A stretch of DNA of 64,000 nucleotides from Streptomyces canus 299MFChir4.1 (GTDB lineage Bacteria; Actinomycetota; Actinomycetes; Streptomycetales; Streptomycetaceae). The position numbers and the translations under genes were made by a program. The stretch covers positions 550,805-614,804 of the forward strand of contig NZ_KB911585.1 in assembly GCF_000383615.1 (NCBI RefSeq), written 5' to 3'. The notes under the pieces are model-generated. The model was not told the DNA's origin, did not search any database, and saw only the letters and a program-made list of their open reading frames with translations. Below are positions 16,580-25,474 of this stretch, piece by piece. Numbering within the stretch: the stretch's first letter is position 1; each line of letters begins with the position of its first letter.

Positions 16580-18357
16580 TCGGCGTGGCGCCACCGGCGT
16601 ACGACCCGGCGGCACCGACGACGGCGAACACCCTGCCCGTCGGGGCCACCGCGACCGTACGCGCCTACGTGGCCGAACTGTTCCGTCGGCACCGCCGCGC
16701 CTTCGCGCTCCTCGTCGGTGTCAACACGGTCGCGGTGCTGGCCTCCATGGTGGGCCCCTGGCTCCTCGGCGACCTCGTCGAGCGGGTCTCGGACGGGGCC
16801 CGGGAACTGCACCTGGAGCTGACGGCCGGGCTGTTCGTGAGCGCACTGGTCGTCCAGGCCGTGTTCGTACGGCAGGTGCGGCTGCGCGGTGCGATGCTCG
16901 GCGAGCGCATGCTGGCCGATCTGCGCGAGGACTTCCTCGTACGGTCGGTCGGCCTGCCGCCGGGTGTCCTGGAGCGGGCCGGGACCGGTGACCTGCTGTC
17001 CCGGATCACGACGGACATCGACCGGCTCGGCAACGCCATGCGCGAGGCCGTGCCCCAGCTGGCGATCGGCGTGGTGTGGGCCGCCCTGCTCCTCGGCGGG
17101 CTCGTGATCACCGCGCCGCCGCTGGCCGCCGCCGTACTGCTCGCCGTACCGGTGCTGGTCGTCGGCTGCCGCTGGTACTTCAAGCGGGCGCCCTCGGCCT
17201 ACCGCTCGGAGGCCGCGGGGTACGCCGCCGTGGCCGCCGCGCTCGCCGAGACCGTGGACGCCGGACGCACCGTGGAGGCGCACCGGCTGAGCGCGCGTCG
17301 CATCGAGCTGTCGGAGCGGCGGATCAAGGAGTGGACGGCCTGGGAGCGGTACACGCTGTGGCTGCGGTCGGTGCTCTTCCCCTGCATCAACGTCAGCCAC
17401 GTGATGATCCTTTCCTCGGTGCTGATGATCGGCGGGGTGTTCGTCCTCCACGGCTGGATCGGAGTCGGCCAGCTGACGACGGGCGCGCTGATCGCGCAGA
17501 TGCTGGTCGATCCGGTCGGGCTGATCCTGCGCTGGTACGACGAGCTTCAGGTGGCCCAGGTGTCGCTGGCCCGGCTGGTCGGGGTCCGGGACATCGAGTC
17601 GGCCGTCGGAGACGCCGGGCTCGCCCCCGACGGTCGGCACGTGCACGCGGACCAGGTGCGCTTCGGGTACCTGGAAGGCGTGGACGTCCTGCGCGAGGTG
17701 TCCCTGAAGGTCGCGCCCGGCACCAGGGTGGCGCTGGTCGGCCCCTCGGGCGCCGGCAAGTCCACCCTGGGCAGGCTGCTGGCCGGCATCTACGCGCCCC
17801 GGGACGGCCGGATCACCCTCGGCGGAGCCGAGCTGTCCCGGATGTCCGCCGAACGGGTCCGTGAGCACGTGGCCCTCGTCAACCAGGAGCACCACGTGTT
17901 CGTGGGCTCCCTGCGCGACAACCTCCTGCTCGCCCGGACGGACGCCACGGACGCCGAGCTCTGGGCGGCCCTCGGCGCGGTGGACGCGGACGGATGGGCG
18001 CGGGCGCTCGACGACGGCCTCGACACCGAGGTCGGCTCGGGCGGCCTGACCGTCACCCCGGCCCAGGCCCAGCAGGTCGCACTGGCCCGGCTGGTGCTGG
18101 CCGACCCGCACACGCTGGTCCTGGACGAGGCGACGTCGCTGCTGGATCCCAGGGCGGCCCGTCACCTGGAACGCTCCCTGGCCCGCGTCCTCGACGGCCG
18201 CACCGTGGTCGCCATCGCCCACCGCCTGCACACCGCCCACGACGCGGACGTCATCGCCGTCGTCGAGAGCGGCCGCATCAGCGAACTGGGCAGCCACGAC
18301 GAGCTGGTCGCGGCGGACGGGGCGTATGCGGCGTTGTGGAGGTCTTGGCACGGGTGA
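16576..18357 (+). CDS. ABC half-exporter B: intact Walker A, degenerate signature
   Basis: 593 residues, six membrane helices (about 40-320) plus ATPase. Walker A GPSGAGKST, Q-loop LVNQEHHVF, Walker B HTLVLDEATSLLD and switch IAHRLHTAHD are intact. The signature, however, reads VTPAQAQQVALARLV in place of LSGGQ. This is the mirror image of the defect in the upstream partner, so only one composite ATP site (Walker A of B with LSGGQ of A) would hydrolyse ATP. Start ATG overlaps the upstream stop by four bases. Substrate unknown. Confidence 0.88.
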   Translation: MIGVAPPAYDPAAPTTANTLPVGATATVRAYVAELFRRHRRAFALLVGVNTVAVLASMVGPWLLGDLVERVSDGARELHLELTAGLFVSALVVQAVFVRQVRLRGAMLGERMLADLREDFLVRSVGLPPGVLERAGTGDLLSRITTDIDRLGNAMREAVPQLAIGVVWAALLLGGLVITAPPLAAAVLLAVPVLVVGCRWYFKRAPSAYRSEAAGYAAVAAALAETVDAGRTVEAHRLSARRIELSERRIKEWTAWERYTLWLRSVLFPCINVSHVMILSSVLMIGGVFVLHGWIGVGQLTTGALIAQMLVDPVGLILRWYDELQVAQVSLARLVGVRDIESAVGDAGLAPDGRHVHADQVRFGYLEGVDVLREVSLKVAPGTRVALVGPSGAGKSTLGRLLAGIYAPRDGRITLGGAELSRMSAERVREHVALVNQEHHVFVGSLRDNLLLARTDATDAELWAALGAVDADGWARALDDGLDTEVGSGGLTVTPAQAQQVALARLVLADPHTLVLDEATSLLDPRAARHLERSLARVLDGRTVVAIAHRLHTAHDADVIAVVESGRISELGSHDELVAADGAYAALWRSWHG

Positions 18358-18689
18358 CGGGGGGCGGGGGCGCCGGGGGCTGGGGATGTTCGGTGCCGGC
18401 TCGGGGTGCCGGGTGCCGGCTCGGGCCGCCGGAACTGTTCCCACGCCCCCGGCCTCCGACCTCCGACAACGCACCCCGACCTCCAGCCCCACCCCCGCTC
18501 CAGCCGGCGCAGCGACCCCGTGGCGTTGCGCAGTCCCGAAAGGGGGTGGAAGGCTGGACAACAGCACCGGCTCAGGGAGCGCACGCGGGCGGCACGGTTC
18601 GTCGGCGGGCGCGGCAGGTGCCCCGTCAGTCCGCGGCCCGCCCCGGGTCGCGAAAGGAACGGGTCCGTCCCCTTCACCTGGAGGTACCC
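18358..18689. other. Intergenic region with short direct repeats
   Basis: 332 bases without a gene. GTGCCGGCTCGGG occurs twice near 18392-18426, and the opening part is G-rich (runs of four to six G). It probably holds the end of the ABC transcript and the promoter of the DUF5709 gene; no clear hairpin or promoter was identified. Confidence 0.4.
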
Positions 18690-19160
18690 GTGGACAGCTC
18701 CGACGGATGGGGAGACGACGTCTACCAGCCCGACGGCTCCGAGATCCAGGACGACGCGGGTCTGCTCGACGCGGAGGACACCCTGGAGGACGACGGAGTC
18801 GGCGATCCCCTCGACCGCGGCTGGTCCCCGCCGGACCGGCCGTGGGCGGTGGAGCACAGCGGTGTGACGGCCGCGGAGCGCCGACAGGGCGAGACGCTGG
18901 ACCAACGGCTCGCGGAGGAGATGCCCGACCTCGCTCCGTCCGAAGGCGACGGCATCGGTGACAGCGACGGTACCGACGGCGAGCTCTTGGACAACGAGGT
19001 CGGCGCGATGCGTTCCGGCCGTCTCGTGGCCCCCGACGAAGGGGCTCACGAGGACGAGGAGAGCGCGCTGGTCGCCATGGACGTGGGCGTCGACGGTGCC
19101 GCGGCGTCCGCGGAGGAGGCCGCGATGCACATCGTCGACGAGGATTCCCTGCCCGGCTGA
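18690..19160 (+). CDS. DUF5709 family protein
   Basis: 156-residue, very acidic soluble protein (rich in Asp and Glu). The central block DDGVGDPLDRGWSPPDRPW followed by TAAERRQGETLDQRLAEE is the family signature as I recall it; the function is unknown. The tail ends in AAMHIVDEDSLPG. The GTG start at 18690 is supported by GGAGG five bases upstream. Such proteins are widespread in actinobacteria and often listed as stress-related, which I cannot verify here. Confidence 0.75.
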   Translation: MDSSDGWGDDVYQPDGSEIQDDAGLLDAEDTLEDDGVGDPLDRGWSPPDRPWAVEHSGVTAAERRQGETLDQRLAEEMPDLAPSEGDGIGDSDGTDGELLDNEVGAMRSGRLVAPDEGAHEDEESALVAMDVGVDGAAASAEEAAMHIVDEDSLPG

Positions 19161-19265
19161 CCGTCGCGGCCGAGACCGTCGCGGCCTCAACCCGGCCGTC
19201 ATCACACCGCCCACCGACGCCGACGCACTGCCCGTGCCGTATCCCGCGCCTCCCGAGGAGCAGCC

Positions 19266-19526
19266 ATGCAGCAGGACAAGCACCCCGACTACCACGAGGT
19301 CGTCTTCCGCGACCGCTCCGCCGGCTACGCCTTCCTGACCCGGTCCACCGCCACCAGCGACCAGACCATCGAGTGGGACGACGGCGAGACCTACCCGGTG
19401 GTGGATGTGGAGATCTCCTCCGAGAGCCACCCCTTCTACACCGGCAAGGCGCGGACGGTGGACTCGGAGGGCCGGGTGGCCGCCTTCGAACGGCGCTACG
19501 GAGGCGGGACCGGTCAAGGCAGCTGA
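19266..19526 (+). CDS. rpmE2: 50S ribosomal protein L31 type B
   Basis: 86 residues with the L31 pattern [20 protein letters not shown], then [19 protein letters not shown] and a terminal FERRYG. It lacks the Cys residues that bind zinc in type A L31, so it is the zinc-free paralogue that replaces the zinc form under zinc shortage in Streptomyces. GAGGAG lies seven bases before the ATG. I looked for a Zur palindrome in the 105 bases upstream and did not find one, so its regulation here is unclear. Confidence 0.92.
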   Translation: MQQDKHPDYHEVVFRDRSAGYAFLTRSTATSDQTIEWDDGETYPVVDVEISSESHPFYTGKARTVDSEGRVAAFERRYGGGTGQGS

Positions 19527-19549
19527 CGGGGAACGCCGGCGCCCCGGAC

Positions 19550-20344
19550 TCAGATGAAGTTGAGGGCCGCCGCGCAGCCCACGCCCCCGAGCAGCATGAA
19601 GGCCGGCATCAGCACCTTCAACTCGACCCAGCTGCCCGCCCGGAAGCGCATGATCTTCGGCGGCCCGATCGGGTACCAGCGCTTGCGGCCCACCGGGATC
19701 GGCCACAGGATCGGGCAGCCGGAGACCGTCAGCGCGTCCCCGATGTCGTGCACGAGCGCACCCAGCACGACCGGCAGTCCCAGCCACAGGTACTCCTGGC
19801 CCGGCTGCGTGAACAGCCAGTCCGAGCCGTTGCCCGGCTTGTCCAGGACGCCCGCGATGATCCACGCGCTGGTCGCGGCCAGCAGCCAGACCAGGACGTC
19901 GGCGCTGGAGCCCCGGGTCGCCCGCCACAGCAGGCCCTCGATGGCCAGCACCATGTGCACGAACAGGATCGCCAGCACCGCCCAGCGGCCACCGGTGATC
20001 GCCGCCACCGAGCAGCCCGCACCGATCAGTACGGCCCACAGCCAGGTGTGGGTCAGCGTGCGGTGTCCGCCGGAGCGACGGGGGTCGCCCTGCTTCCTGG
20101 TGGCCTTGTAGACGGCGTACGAGAGTTTGTCGACGATCTCGCACAAGCCCCGCGAGACCGGTCCGAAGGCCCGCGAGATCGTGGCGGCCTTGTGGTCGAG
20201 GTCGGGTGCGAGCGCGGCGCCCGCACAGATCAGGGCTCCGGCCAGCAGTACGGGCCACGGCATGGTGTGCCCCATGGCGGCGGCCGCCGCTCCTACGCCC
20301 AGCCAGGCCGCGGCGCCCGACAGTGAGTGTGCTGGTCCCATCAT
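19550..20344 (-). CDS. YdjM/DUF457-type membrane-bound metal-dependent hydrolase
   Basis: 264 residues with about five membrane segments. The hallmark metal-ligand motifs are MGPAHSLSG at the start, APDLDHKAATISR near residue 45 and HRTLTHTWLW near residue 95, followed by LGALVHDIGDALT near residue 190. These His/Asp motifs define the YdjM/YfhO-like putative hydrolase family; the reaction is unknown. ATG 20344 gives the normal family N-terminus; further upstream the frame is Ser/Arg-rich and unlikely to be translated. Divergent from the helicase. Confidence 0.8.
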   Translation of the reverse strand: MMGPAHSLSGAAAWLGVGAAAAAMGHTMPWPVLLAGALICAGAALAPDLDHKAATISRAFGPVSRGLCEIVDKLSYAVYKATRKQGDPRRSGGHRTLTHTWLWAVLIGAGCSVAAITGGRWAVLAILFVHMVLAIEGLLWRATRGSSADVLVWLLAATSAWIIAGVLDKPGNGSDWLFTQPGQEYLWLGLPVVLGALVHDIGDALTVSGCPILWPIPVGRKRWYPIGPPKIMRFRAGSWVELKVLMPAFMLLGGVGCAAALNFI

Positions 20345-20489
20345 CGGCGTTGCCCGCCCCATTCCTCGTGTGCCACTGTCCAGTTGACCGGCTGCGCTGA
20401 CGCTGCGTCGGCGACACAGCGTACTGGTCGTGATCATCGGACTCGCATCCGATTCCCCCATCGGGCATCCGGGCAGGCAAGATGGGTGG

Positions 20490-23003
20490 GTGACCCTCAT
20501 CGATCAGCTGCCGCCGACCGCCGACCCCGACGCCCTCTACGAAGCCTTCGAGTCGTGGGCCGAGGAACGCGGTCTCACGCTCTACTCCCATCAGGAGGAG
20601 GCGCTGATCGAGGTGGTCTCGGGGGCGAACGTGATCGTGTCGACGCCCACCGGCTCCGGCAAGAGCATGATCGCGGCGGGTGCGCACTTCGCCGCGCTCG
20701 CCCGTGACGAGGTCACCTTCTACACCGCGCCCATCAAGGCACTCGTGTCGGAGAAGTTCTTCGAGCTGTGCAAGATGTTCGGCACGGAGAACGTCGGCAT
20801 GCTGACCGGCGACGCCTCCGTCAACGCCGACGCCCCCGTGATCTGCTGCACCGCCGAGGTGCTGGCGTCGATCGCGCTGCGCGACGGCAAGGGCGCGGAC
20901 GTCGGCCAGGTCGTCATGGACGAATTCCACTTCTACGCCGAGGCGGACCGCGGCTGGGCCTGGCAGATCCCGATCCTGGAGCTGCCCCAGGCGCAGTTCA
21001 TCCTGATGTCGGCCACGCTCGGCGATGTCTCGATGTTCGAGAAGGACCTGACCCGGCGCACCGGCCGGCCGACGTCGGTGGTCCGCTCGGCGACCCGTCC
21101 CGTCCCGCTCTCCTACGAGTACAAGTTCACCCCGCTCACCGAGACCCTGACGGAACTGCTGGAGACCAGGCAGGCGCCGGTGTACATCGTGCACTTCACG
21201 CAGGCGCAGGCCGTGGAGCGGGCGCAGGCGCTGATGAGCATCAACATGTGCACGCGCGAGGAGAAGGACCGGATCGCCGACCTGATCGGCAATTTCCGCT
21301 TCACCACGAAGTTCGGCCGCAACCTCTCCCGTTACGTCCGGCACGGTATCGGCGTCCATCACGCCGGCATGCTGCCCAAGTACCGGCGGCTGGTGGAGAA
21401 GCTGGCGCAGGCCGGTCTGCTGAAGGTCATCTGCGGCACGGACACCCTGGGCGTCGGCGTCAACGTGCCCATTCGCACGGTGCTGTTCACGGCGCTGACC
21501 AAATACGACGGCAGCCGTGTCCGTACTCTGCGCGCCCGTGAGTTCCACCAGATCGCGGGCCGCGCGGGCCGGGCCGGGTACGACACGGCGGGCTTCGTCG
21601 TCGCCCAGGCTCCCGAGCACGTCATCGAGAACGAGAAGGCGCTCGCCAAGGCGGGCGACGACCCGAAGAAGCGCCGCAAGGTGGTGCGCAAGAAGGCGCC
21701 CGAGGGATTCGTCGGCTGGACCGAGAACACCTTCGAGAAGCTGATCTCCTCCGAGCCGGAGCCGCTGACGTCCCGCTTCCGGGTCACCCACACGATGCTG
21801 CTGTCGGTGATCGCCCGCCCCGGTAACGCCTTTGCGGCGATGCGGCACCTCCTGGAGGACAACCACGAGCCGCGCAAGCAGCAGCTGAAGCACATCCGGC
21901 GGGCGATCGCCATCTACCGCTCGCTGCTGGACGGCGGCATCGTCGAGAAGCTCGACGAGCCCGACGCCTCCGGCCGCATCGTCCGCCTCACCGTGGACCT
22001 CCAGCAGGACTTCGCACTCAACCAGCCGCTGTCCACGTTCGCGCTCGCCGCGTTCGAGCTGCTCGACCCCGAATCGCCGTCCTACGCCCTGGACATGGTG
22101 TCCGTCGTGGAGTCGACGCTGGACGACCCCCGGCAGATCCTGGTCGCCCAGCTGAACAAGGCGAAGGGCGAGGCCGTGGCCGCGATGAAGGCGGACGGCG
22201 TCGAGTACGAGGAGCGCATGGAGCGCCTCCAGGACATCTCGTACCCGAAGCCCCTGGAGGAGCTGCTCTTCCACGCGTACGACACCTACCGCAAGAGCCA
22301 CCCCTGGGTCGGCGACCATCCGCTCTCCCCGAAGTCCGTCATCCGTGACATGTACGAACGGGCGCTGACCTTCACGGAGTTGGTCTCCTTCTACGACCTC
22401 GCCCGCACTGAGGGCATCGTCCTGCGCTACCTCGCCAGTGCCTACAAGGCGCTCGACCACAACATCCCCGACGACCTGAAGTCCGAGGATCTGCAGGACC
22501 TGATCGAGTGGCTCGGCGAGACGGTCCGCCAGGTCGACTCCAGCCTGCTGGACGAGTGGGAGCAGCTCGCCAACCCGGAGGAGATGACGGCCGAGGAGGC
22601 CCAGGAGCGGGCCGACGAGGTCAAGCCCGTCACCGCCAACGCGCGCGCCTTCCGTGTCCTGGTCCGCAACGCCCTGTTCCGCCGCGTCGAACTCGCCGCC
22701 CTCGACCAGGTCGAGGAGCTCGGCGCGATGGACGGCGAGGCCGGCTGGGACGCCGACGCGTGGGGCGAGGCGATGGACAAGTACTGGGACGAGTACGACG
22801 ACCTCGGCACCGGCCCCGACGCCCGTGGGCCCAAGCTGCTGCGGATCGAGGAGGAGCCGCAGAACCGGCTGTGGCGCGTCCGGCAGACTTTCGCCGACCC
22901 GAACGGCGACCACGACTGGGGCATCAGCGCGGAGATCGACCTCGTCGCCTCCGACGCGGAGGGCCGCGCGGTCGTCCGGGTCACCGATGTCGGCCAGCTG
23001 TGA
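20490..23003 (+). CDS. Ski2/Mtr4-like DEAD/DEAH-box helicase with DUF3516 C-terminus
   Basis: 837 residues. Helicase motifs: Walker A STPTGSGKS (about 45-53), Ia APIKALVSEK, DExH box MDEFHFY, motif III LMSATLGD, IV region VYIVHFTQAQAVERAQ, V GTDTLGVGVNVPIRTV and VI HQIAGRAGRAG. The C-terminal 400 residues match the DUF3516 extension of actinobacterial Ski2-like helicases, including LEELLFHAYDTYRKSHPWV. Probably an RNA helicase or exonuclease partner. GTG 20490 was chosen for the conserved TLIDQLPP start; no ribosome site is clear, so it may be leaderless. Confidence 0.88.
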   Translation: MTLIDQLPPTADPDALYEAFESWAEERGLTLYSHQEEALIEVVSGANVIVSTPTGSGKSMIAAGAHFAALARDEVTFYTAPIKALVSEKFFELCKMFGTENVGMLTGDASVNADAPVICCTAEVLASIALRDGKGADVGQVVMDEFHFYAEADRGWAWQIPILELPQAQFILMSATLGDVSMFEKDLTRRTGRPTSVVRSATRPVPLSYEYKFTPLTETLTELLETRQAPVYIVHFTQAQAVERAQALMSINMCTREEKDRIADLIGNFRFTTKFGRNLSRYVRHGIGVHHAGMLPKYRRLVEKLAQAGLLKVICGTDTLGVGVNVPIRTVLFTALTKYDGSRVRTLRAREFHQIAGRAGRAGYDTAGFVVAQAPEHVIENEKALAKAGDDPKKRRKVVRKKAPEGFVGWTENTFEKLISSEPEPLTSRFRVTHTMLLSVIARPGNAFAAMRHLLEDNHEPRKQQLKHIRRAIAIYRSLLDGGIVEKLDEPDASGRIVRLTVDLQQDFALNQPLSTFALAAFELLDPESPSYALDMVSVVESTLDDPRQILVAQLNKAKGEAVAAMKADGVEYEERMERLQDISYPKPLEELLFHAYDTYRKSHPWVGDHPLSPKSVIRDMYERALTFTELVSFYDLARTEGIVLRYLASAYKALDHNIPDDLKSEDLQDLIEWLGETVRQVDSSLLDEWEQLANPEEMTAEEAQERADEVKPVTANARAFRVLVRNALFRRVELAALDQVEELGAMDGEAGWDADAWGEAMDKYWDEYDDLGTGPDARGPKLLRIEEEPQNRLWRVRQTFADPNGDHDWGISAEIDLVASDAEGRAVVRVTDVGQL

Positions 23004-23078
23004 GCCCCAGGCCCGTTGTGAGCCCGAGGCCGGATATGAGTCCCGGGCCGGGTATGAGTCCCAGGCCGGATGTGAGCC
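23001..23078 (+). repeat. 18-base tandem repeat following the helicase stop
   Basis: Four units at 23001, 23019, 23037 and 23055 plus a partial fifth at 23073. Each begins TGAG and follows TGAGYCCMRGGCCGGRTA loosely. Because the period is a multiple of three, every unit places TGA in the helicase frame, so the gene has about five successive in-frame stop codons. The array ends at the ribosome site of the thioesterase gene. Confidence 0.8.
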
Positions 23079-23094
23079 AAGGAGAGTCCCACCC

Positions 23095-23961
23095 ATGACC
23101 AACCCGGCCGAGAGGCTCGTCGACCTGCTCGACCTGGAGCAGATCGAGGTCAACATCTTCCGTGGCCGAAGCCCGCACGAGTCCCTCCAGCGGGTCTTCG
23201 GCGGCCAGGTGGCGGGCCAGGCGCTGGTGGCCGCCGCCCGCACCACGGACGGCGAGCGCCCGGTGCACTCGCTGCACGCGTACTTCCTGCGCCCGGGCCG
23301 CCCCGGGGTGCCGATCGTGTACCAGGTCGAGCGGGTGCGGGACGGACGGTCCTTCACGACGCGCCGGGTCACCGCCGTGCAGCAGGGCCGCACGATCTTC
23401 AATCTCACCGCCTCCTTTCACAAGCCTGAGGAAGGTCCCTTCGAGCACCAGCTGCCTCCCGCCCGCAAGGTCCCGGACCCGGAGTCCCTGCCGAATGTCG
23501 GCGACGAGATCCGGGAGCATCTGGGCCAACTGCCCGAGCAGTTGGAGCGGATGGCGCGCCGCCAGCCCTTCGACATCCGGTATGTGGACCGGCTGCGCTG
23601 GAGCGCCGACGAGGTCAAGGACGCCGAGCCGCGCAGCGCGGTGTGGATGCGCGCGGTCGGGCCGCTCGGGGACGACCCGGTCGTGCACACCTGCGCGCTG
23701 ACCTACGCGAGCGACATGACCCTCCTGGACGCCGTTCGCCTCCCTGTCCAGCCCTTGTGGGGTCCGCGGAGCTTCGACATCGCGTCGTTGGATCACGCCA
23801 TGTGGTTCCACCGTCCCTTCCGCACGGACGAGTGGTTCCTGTACGACCAGGAGTCGCCGATCGCGACGGGTGGGCGCGGTCTGGCCCGCGGCCGGATCTA
23901 CGACCGGGAGGGACGTCTGCTGGTGTCCGTCGTCCAGGAGGGCCTGTTCCGGCCGCTGTAG
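23095..23961 (+). CDS. tesB: Acyl-CoA thioesterase II (TesB family)
   Basis: 288 residues forming the double hot-dog fold. Conserved features: LEQIEVNIFRGRSPHESLQ, RVFGGQVAGQALVAAART, VHSLHAYFLRPGRPGVPI, and in the second half SLDHAMWFHRPFRTDEWFLY, with a C-terminal GRIYDREGRLLVSVVQEG. It hydrolyses acyl-CoAs to free acids. The ATG at 23095 follows AAGGAGAG by nine bases. The gene lies 91 bases after the helicase and shares its direction. Confidence 0.9.
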   Translation: MTNPAERLVDLLDLEQIEVNIFRGRSPHESLQRVFGGQVAGQALVAAARTTDGERPVHSLHAYFLRPGRPGVPIVYQVERVRDGRSFTTRRVTAVQQGRTIFNLTASFHKPEEGPFEHQLPPARKVPDPESLPNVGDEIREHLGQLPEQLERMARRQPFDIRYVDRLRWSADEVKDAEPRSAVWMRAVGPLGDDPVVHTCALTYASDMTLLDAVRLPVQPLWGPRSFDIASLDHAMWFHRPFRTDEWFLYDQESPIATGGRGLARGRIYDREGRLLVSVVQEGLFRPL

Positions 23962-23962
23962 C

Positions 23963-24844
23963 TCAGGCGCTTCTGCGGCGGAACCAGCCCAGCAGCCCGC
24001 GGGACGGTTCCCGGGCTGCCGGCTCCCCCGGTGGCGGGCCGGAGGGTGCCTGCCGGACCGCGGGGCGTGGCGCGGGCCGGAACCGTCGCGCGTCCTGGAG
24101 GACACCGGTCAGTTCGGTCCTCAGCCAGGCGATCTCGGCCGGGTCGTCCGCCGTCATGATCTTCTCGATGAGGTGCGCGGCGGGTGAGCCCTGCGCTCCG
24201 TGCGCGGGTGGTCCCGGCCGAAAGCGATGGAGGTGGGACCGCTCGTAGGGATCCGGGACGAGCTCCGCGATCTGGACCGGGTCGAGGAAGGCGGCGAGGG
24301 CTCCGGCGCTCTCCCACGGGTCCTCGGCCAGACGCAGGAGGAATCCGCGGTGGCGTCCGCGCCAGTTGCGGGCGCGCAGGTCCACGCCCTCGTCCAGCAT
24401 GTCGCGCAGGTCCTCGGGCATGCGCCGGGCGGTCAGCAGCGGGGTGTTGTCCTCGACCGTCGTGAACTCCTCTAGTTCATCGGCCAGATACAGCCACACG
24501 ACGGCCCGGTACCGGTTGAGATAAAAGCGCACCGGCGAGAACAGGCCGAGGCGCGCCAGGCGGGTGAACCTGCCGACGGGGATGCCCATGGCCTCCGCCC
24601 CCTCGGTGGTGCCCACGAGCCGTACGCGTTGACGCAGTGTGTCGGGAAAACCGCTCGTGGCCCGGAGCCGGTCGACCTCGGAACGCGTGACGCGTCGGCC
24701 CCCGCCCCCCTCGTCGGGCACTGTCCGGATCTGGCCCAGGTGAACGGCGAGGTCGAACTCGCTACGCCTGAGGCCCAGTTCGCGCGCCGCGCGGCTGGGC
24801 GTGCAGGCATTGCGCTGGAGTTGGGTGACGGTGCTGCTCGTCAT
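23963..24844 (-). CDS. Conserved Streptomyces protein, DUF6397-like
   Basis: 293 residues. The N-terminus reads like a DNA-binding helix-turn-helix: CTPSRAARELGLRRSEFDLA, then GQIRTVPDEGGGGRRVTRSE. The middle carries VGRFTRLARLGLFSPVRFYL and NRYRAVVWLYLADEL, and the C-terminus is Pro/Arg-rich. This resembles the family I recall as DUF6397; no function is known. Convergent with tesB, one base between stop codons, with no visible terminator. Downstream function cannot be inferred. Confidence 0.65.
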   Translation of the reverse strand: MTSSTVTQLQRNACTPSRAARELGLRRSEFDLAVHLGQIRTVPDEGGGGRRVTRSEVDRLRATSGFPDTLRQRVRLVGTTEGAEAMGIPVGRFTRLARLGLFSPVRFYLNRYRAVVWLYLADELEEFTTVEDNTPLLTARRMPEDLRDMLDEGVDLRARNWRGRHRGFLLRLAEDPWESAGALAAFLDPVQIAELVPDPYERSHLHRFRPGPPAHGAQGSPAAHLIEKIMTADDPAEIAWLRTELTGVLQDARRFRPAPRPAVRQAPSGPPPGEPAAREPSRGLLGWFRRRSA

Positions 24845-24932
24845 GGTCGCTCCCCCGTGGAGTCGCTGCTCACGCTGTGTGCGTTCGCCGTGACAGAAAC
24901 CGTAGCCGGTGGGGCGCGAGGCGTGGTGAGCC

Positions 24933-24941
24933 TGTGGATAA
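24933..24941 (-). promoter_or_regulatory. DnaA box-like 9-mer
   Basis: TGTGGATAA, i.e. TTATCCACA on the minus strand, a perfect match to the classic DnaA box, in the 123-base gap between the DUF6397-like and roadblock genes. A single site could bind DnaA but proves nothing about replication. Confidence 0.4.
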
Positions 24942-24967
24942 CTCCAGCGAGCCGGGGAACACGCAGG

Positions 24968-25381
24968 TCAGAGGTCTGTTGCCGGGCTCCGCTCGGGTCT
25001 GCGGGCGTCCACGTCGAGGTGCTCGCCGACCCGGTTGACGAGCAGGGTCATCTCGTAGGCGATCCGGCCGAAGTCGGCGTCGGAGCCGCTGAGCACGCAC
25101 AGACAGCTGCCGGTACCCGCCGCGGTGACGAACAGCACCGCGTCGTCGAACTCGATCATCGTCTGCCGTACGTTGCCCGCGCCGAAGTGGCGCCCCGAGC
25201 CCTTGGCCAGGCTGTTCAGTCCGGACGAGACGGCGGCGAGATGGTCCGCGTCCTCGCGGCGCAGTCCCGTGCTGGCGCCCGTCACCAGCCCGTCGTTGGA
25301 CAGCACCAGCGCGTGCCGCACATGGTCGACGCGCTCGGTCAGATCGTCCAGCAGCCAGCCGAGCCCCTGCTTCTCCGGCAT
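24968..25381 (-). CDS. Roadblock/LC7 domain protein (orphan CvnB-like)
   Basis: 137 residues of roadblock/LC7 fold, the regulator (MglB-like) of small Ras-like GTPases. It has GLGWLLDDLTERVDHVRHAL, ALVLSNDGLVTGASTGLRRE, HLAAVSSGLNSLAKGSGRHF and the terminal YEMTLLVNRVGEHL. It is clearly a paralogue of the cvnB gene 2 kb away but is separated from the conservon by the PPOX gene. Start ATG 25381. Confidence 0.88.
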   Translation of the reverse strand: MPEKQGLGWLLDDLTERVDHVRHALVLSNDGLVTGASTGLRREDADHLAAVSSGLNSLAKGSGRHFGAGNVRQTMIEFDDAVLFVTAAGTGSCLCVLSGSDADFGRIAYEMTLLVNRVGEHLDVDARRPERSPATDL

Positions 25382-25474
25382 GTGTCCCGTCTCCCCGTGT
25401 GACGTCTCCTCCTGCCCGGAGGATCCCCAGCAAGCCTTCCCCACGACCGTCAACGGGGCAAGGAGAATGGGGAC

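Noticed and set aside
14404..18357. Single very long plus-strand open frame of over 1300 codons across both ABC genes
   Set aside because: The first half is Arg/Pro/Gly-rich shadow sequence in a different frame from the first ABC gene; only the second ABC protein at its end is real.
19161..19265. Zur box upstream of the zinc-free L31 gene
   Set aside because: No TGAAAATGATTTTCA-like palindrome is present in the 105 bases before the start.
18162..23408. Minus-strand open frame of about 1750 codons
   Set aside because: It runs antisense to DUF5709, L31, helicase and thioesterase genes and has no recognisable domains; long antisense frames are normal in DNA this GC-rich.
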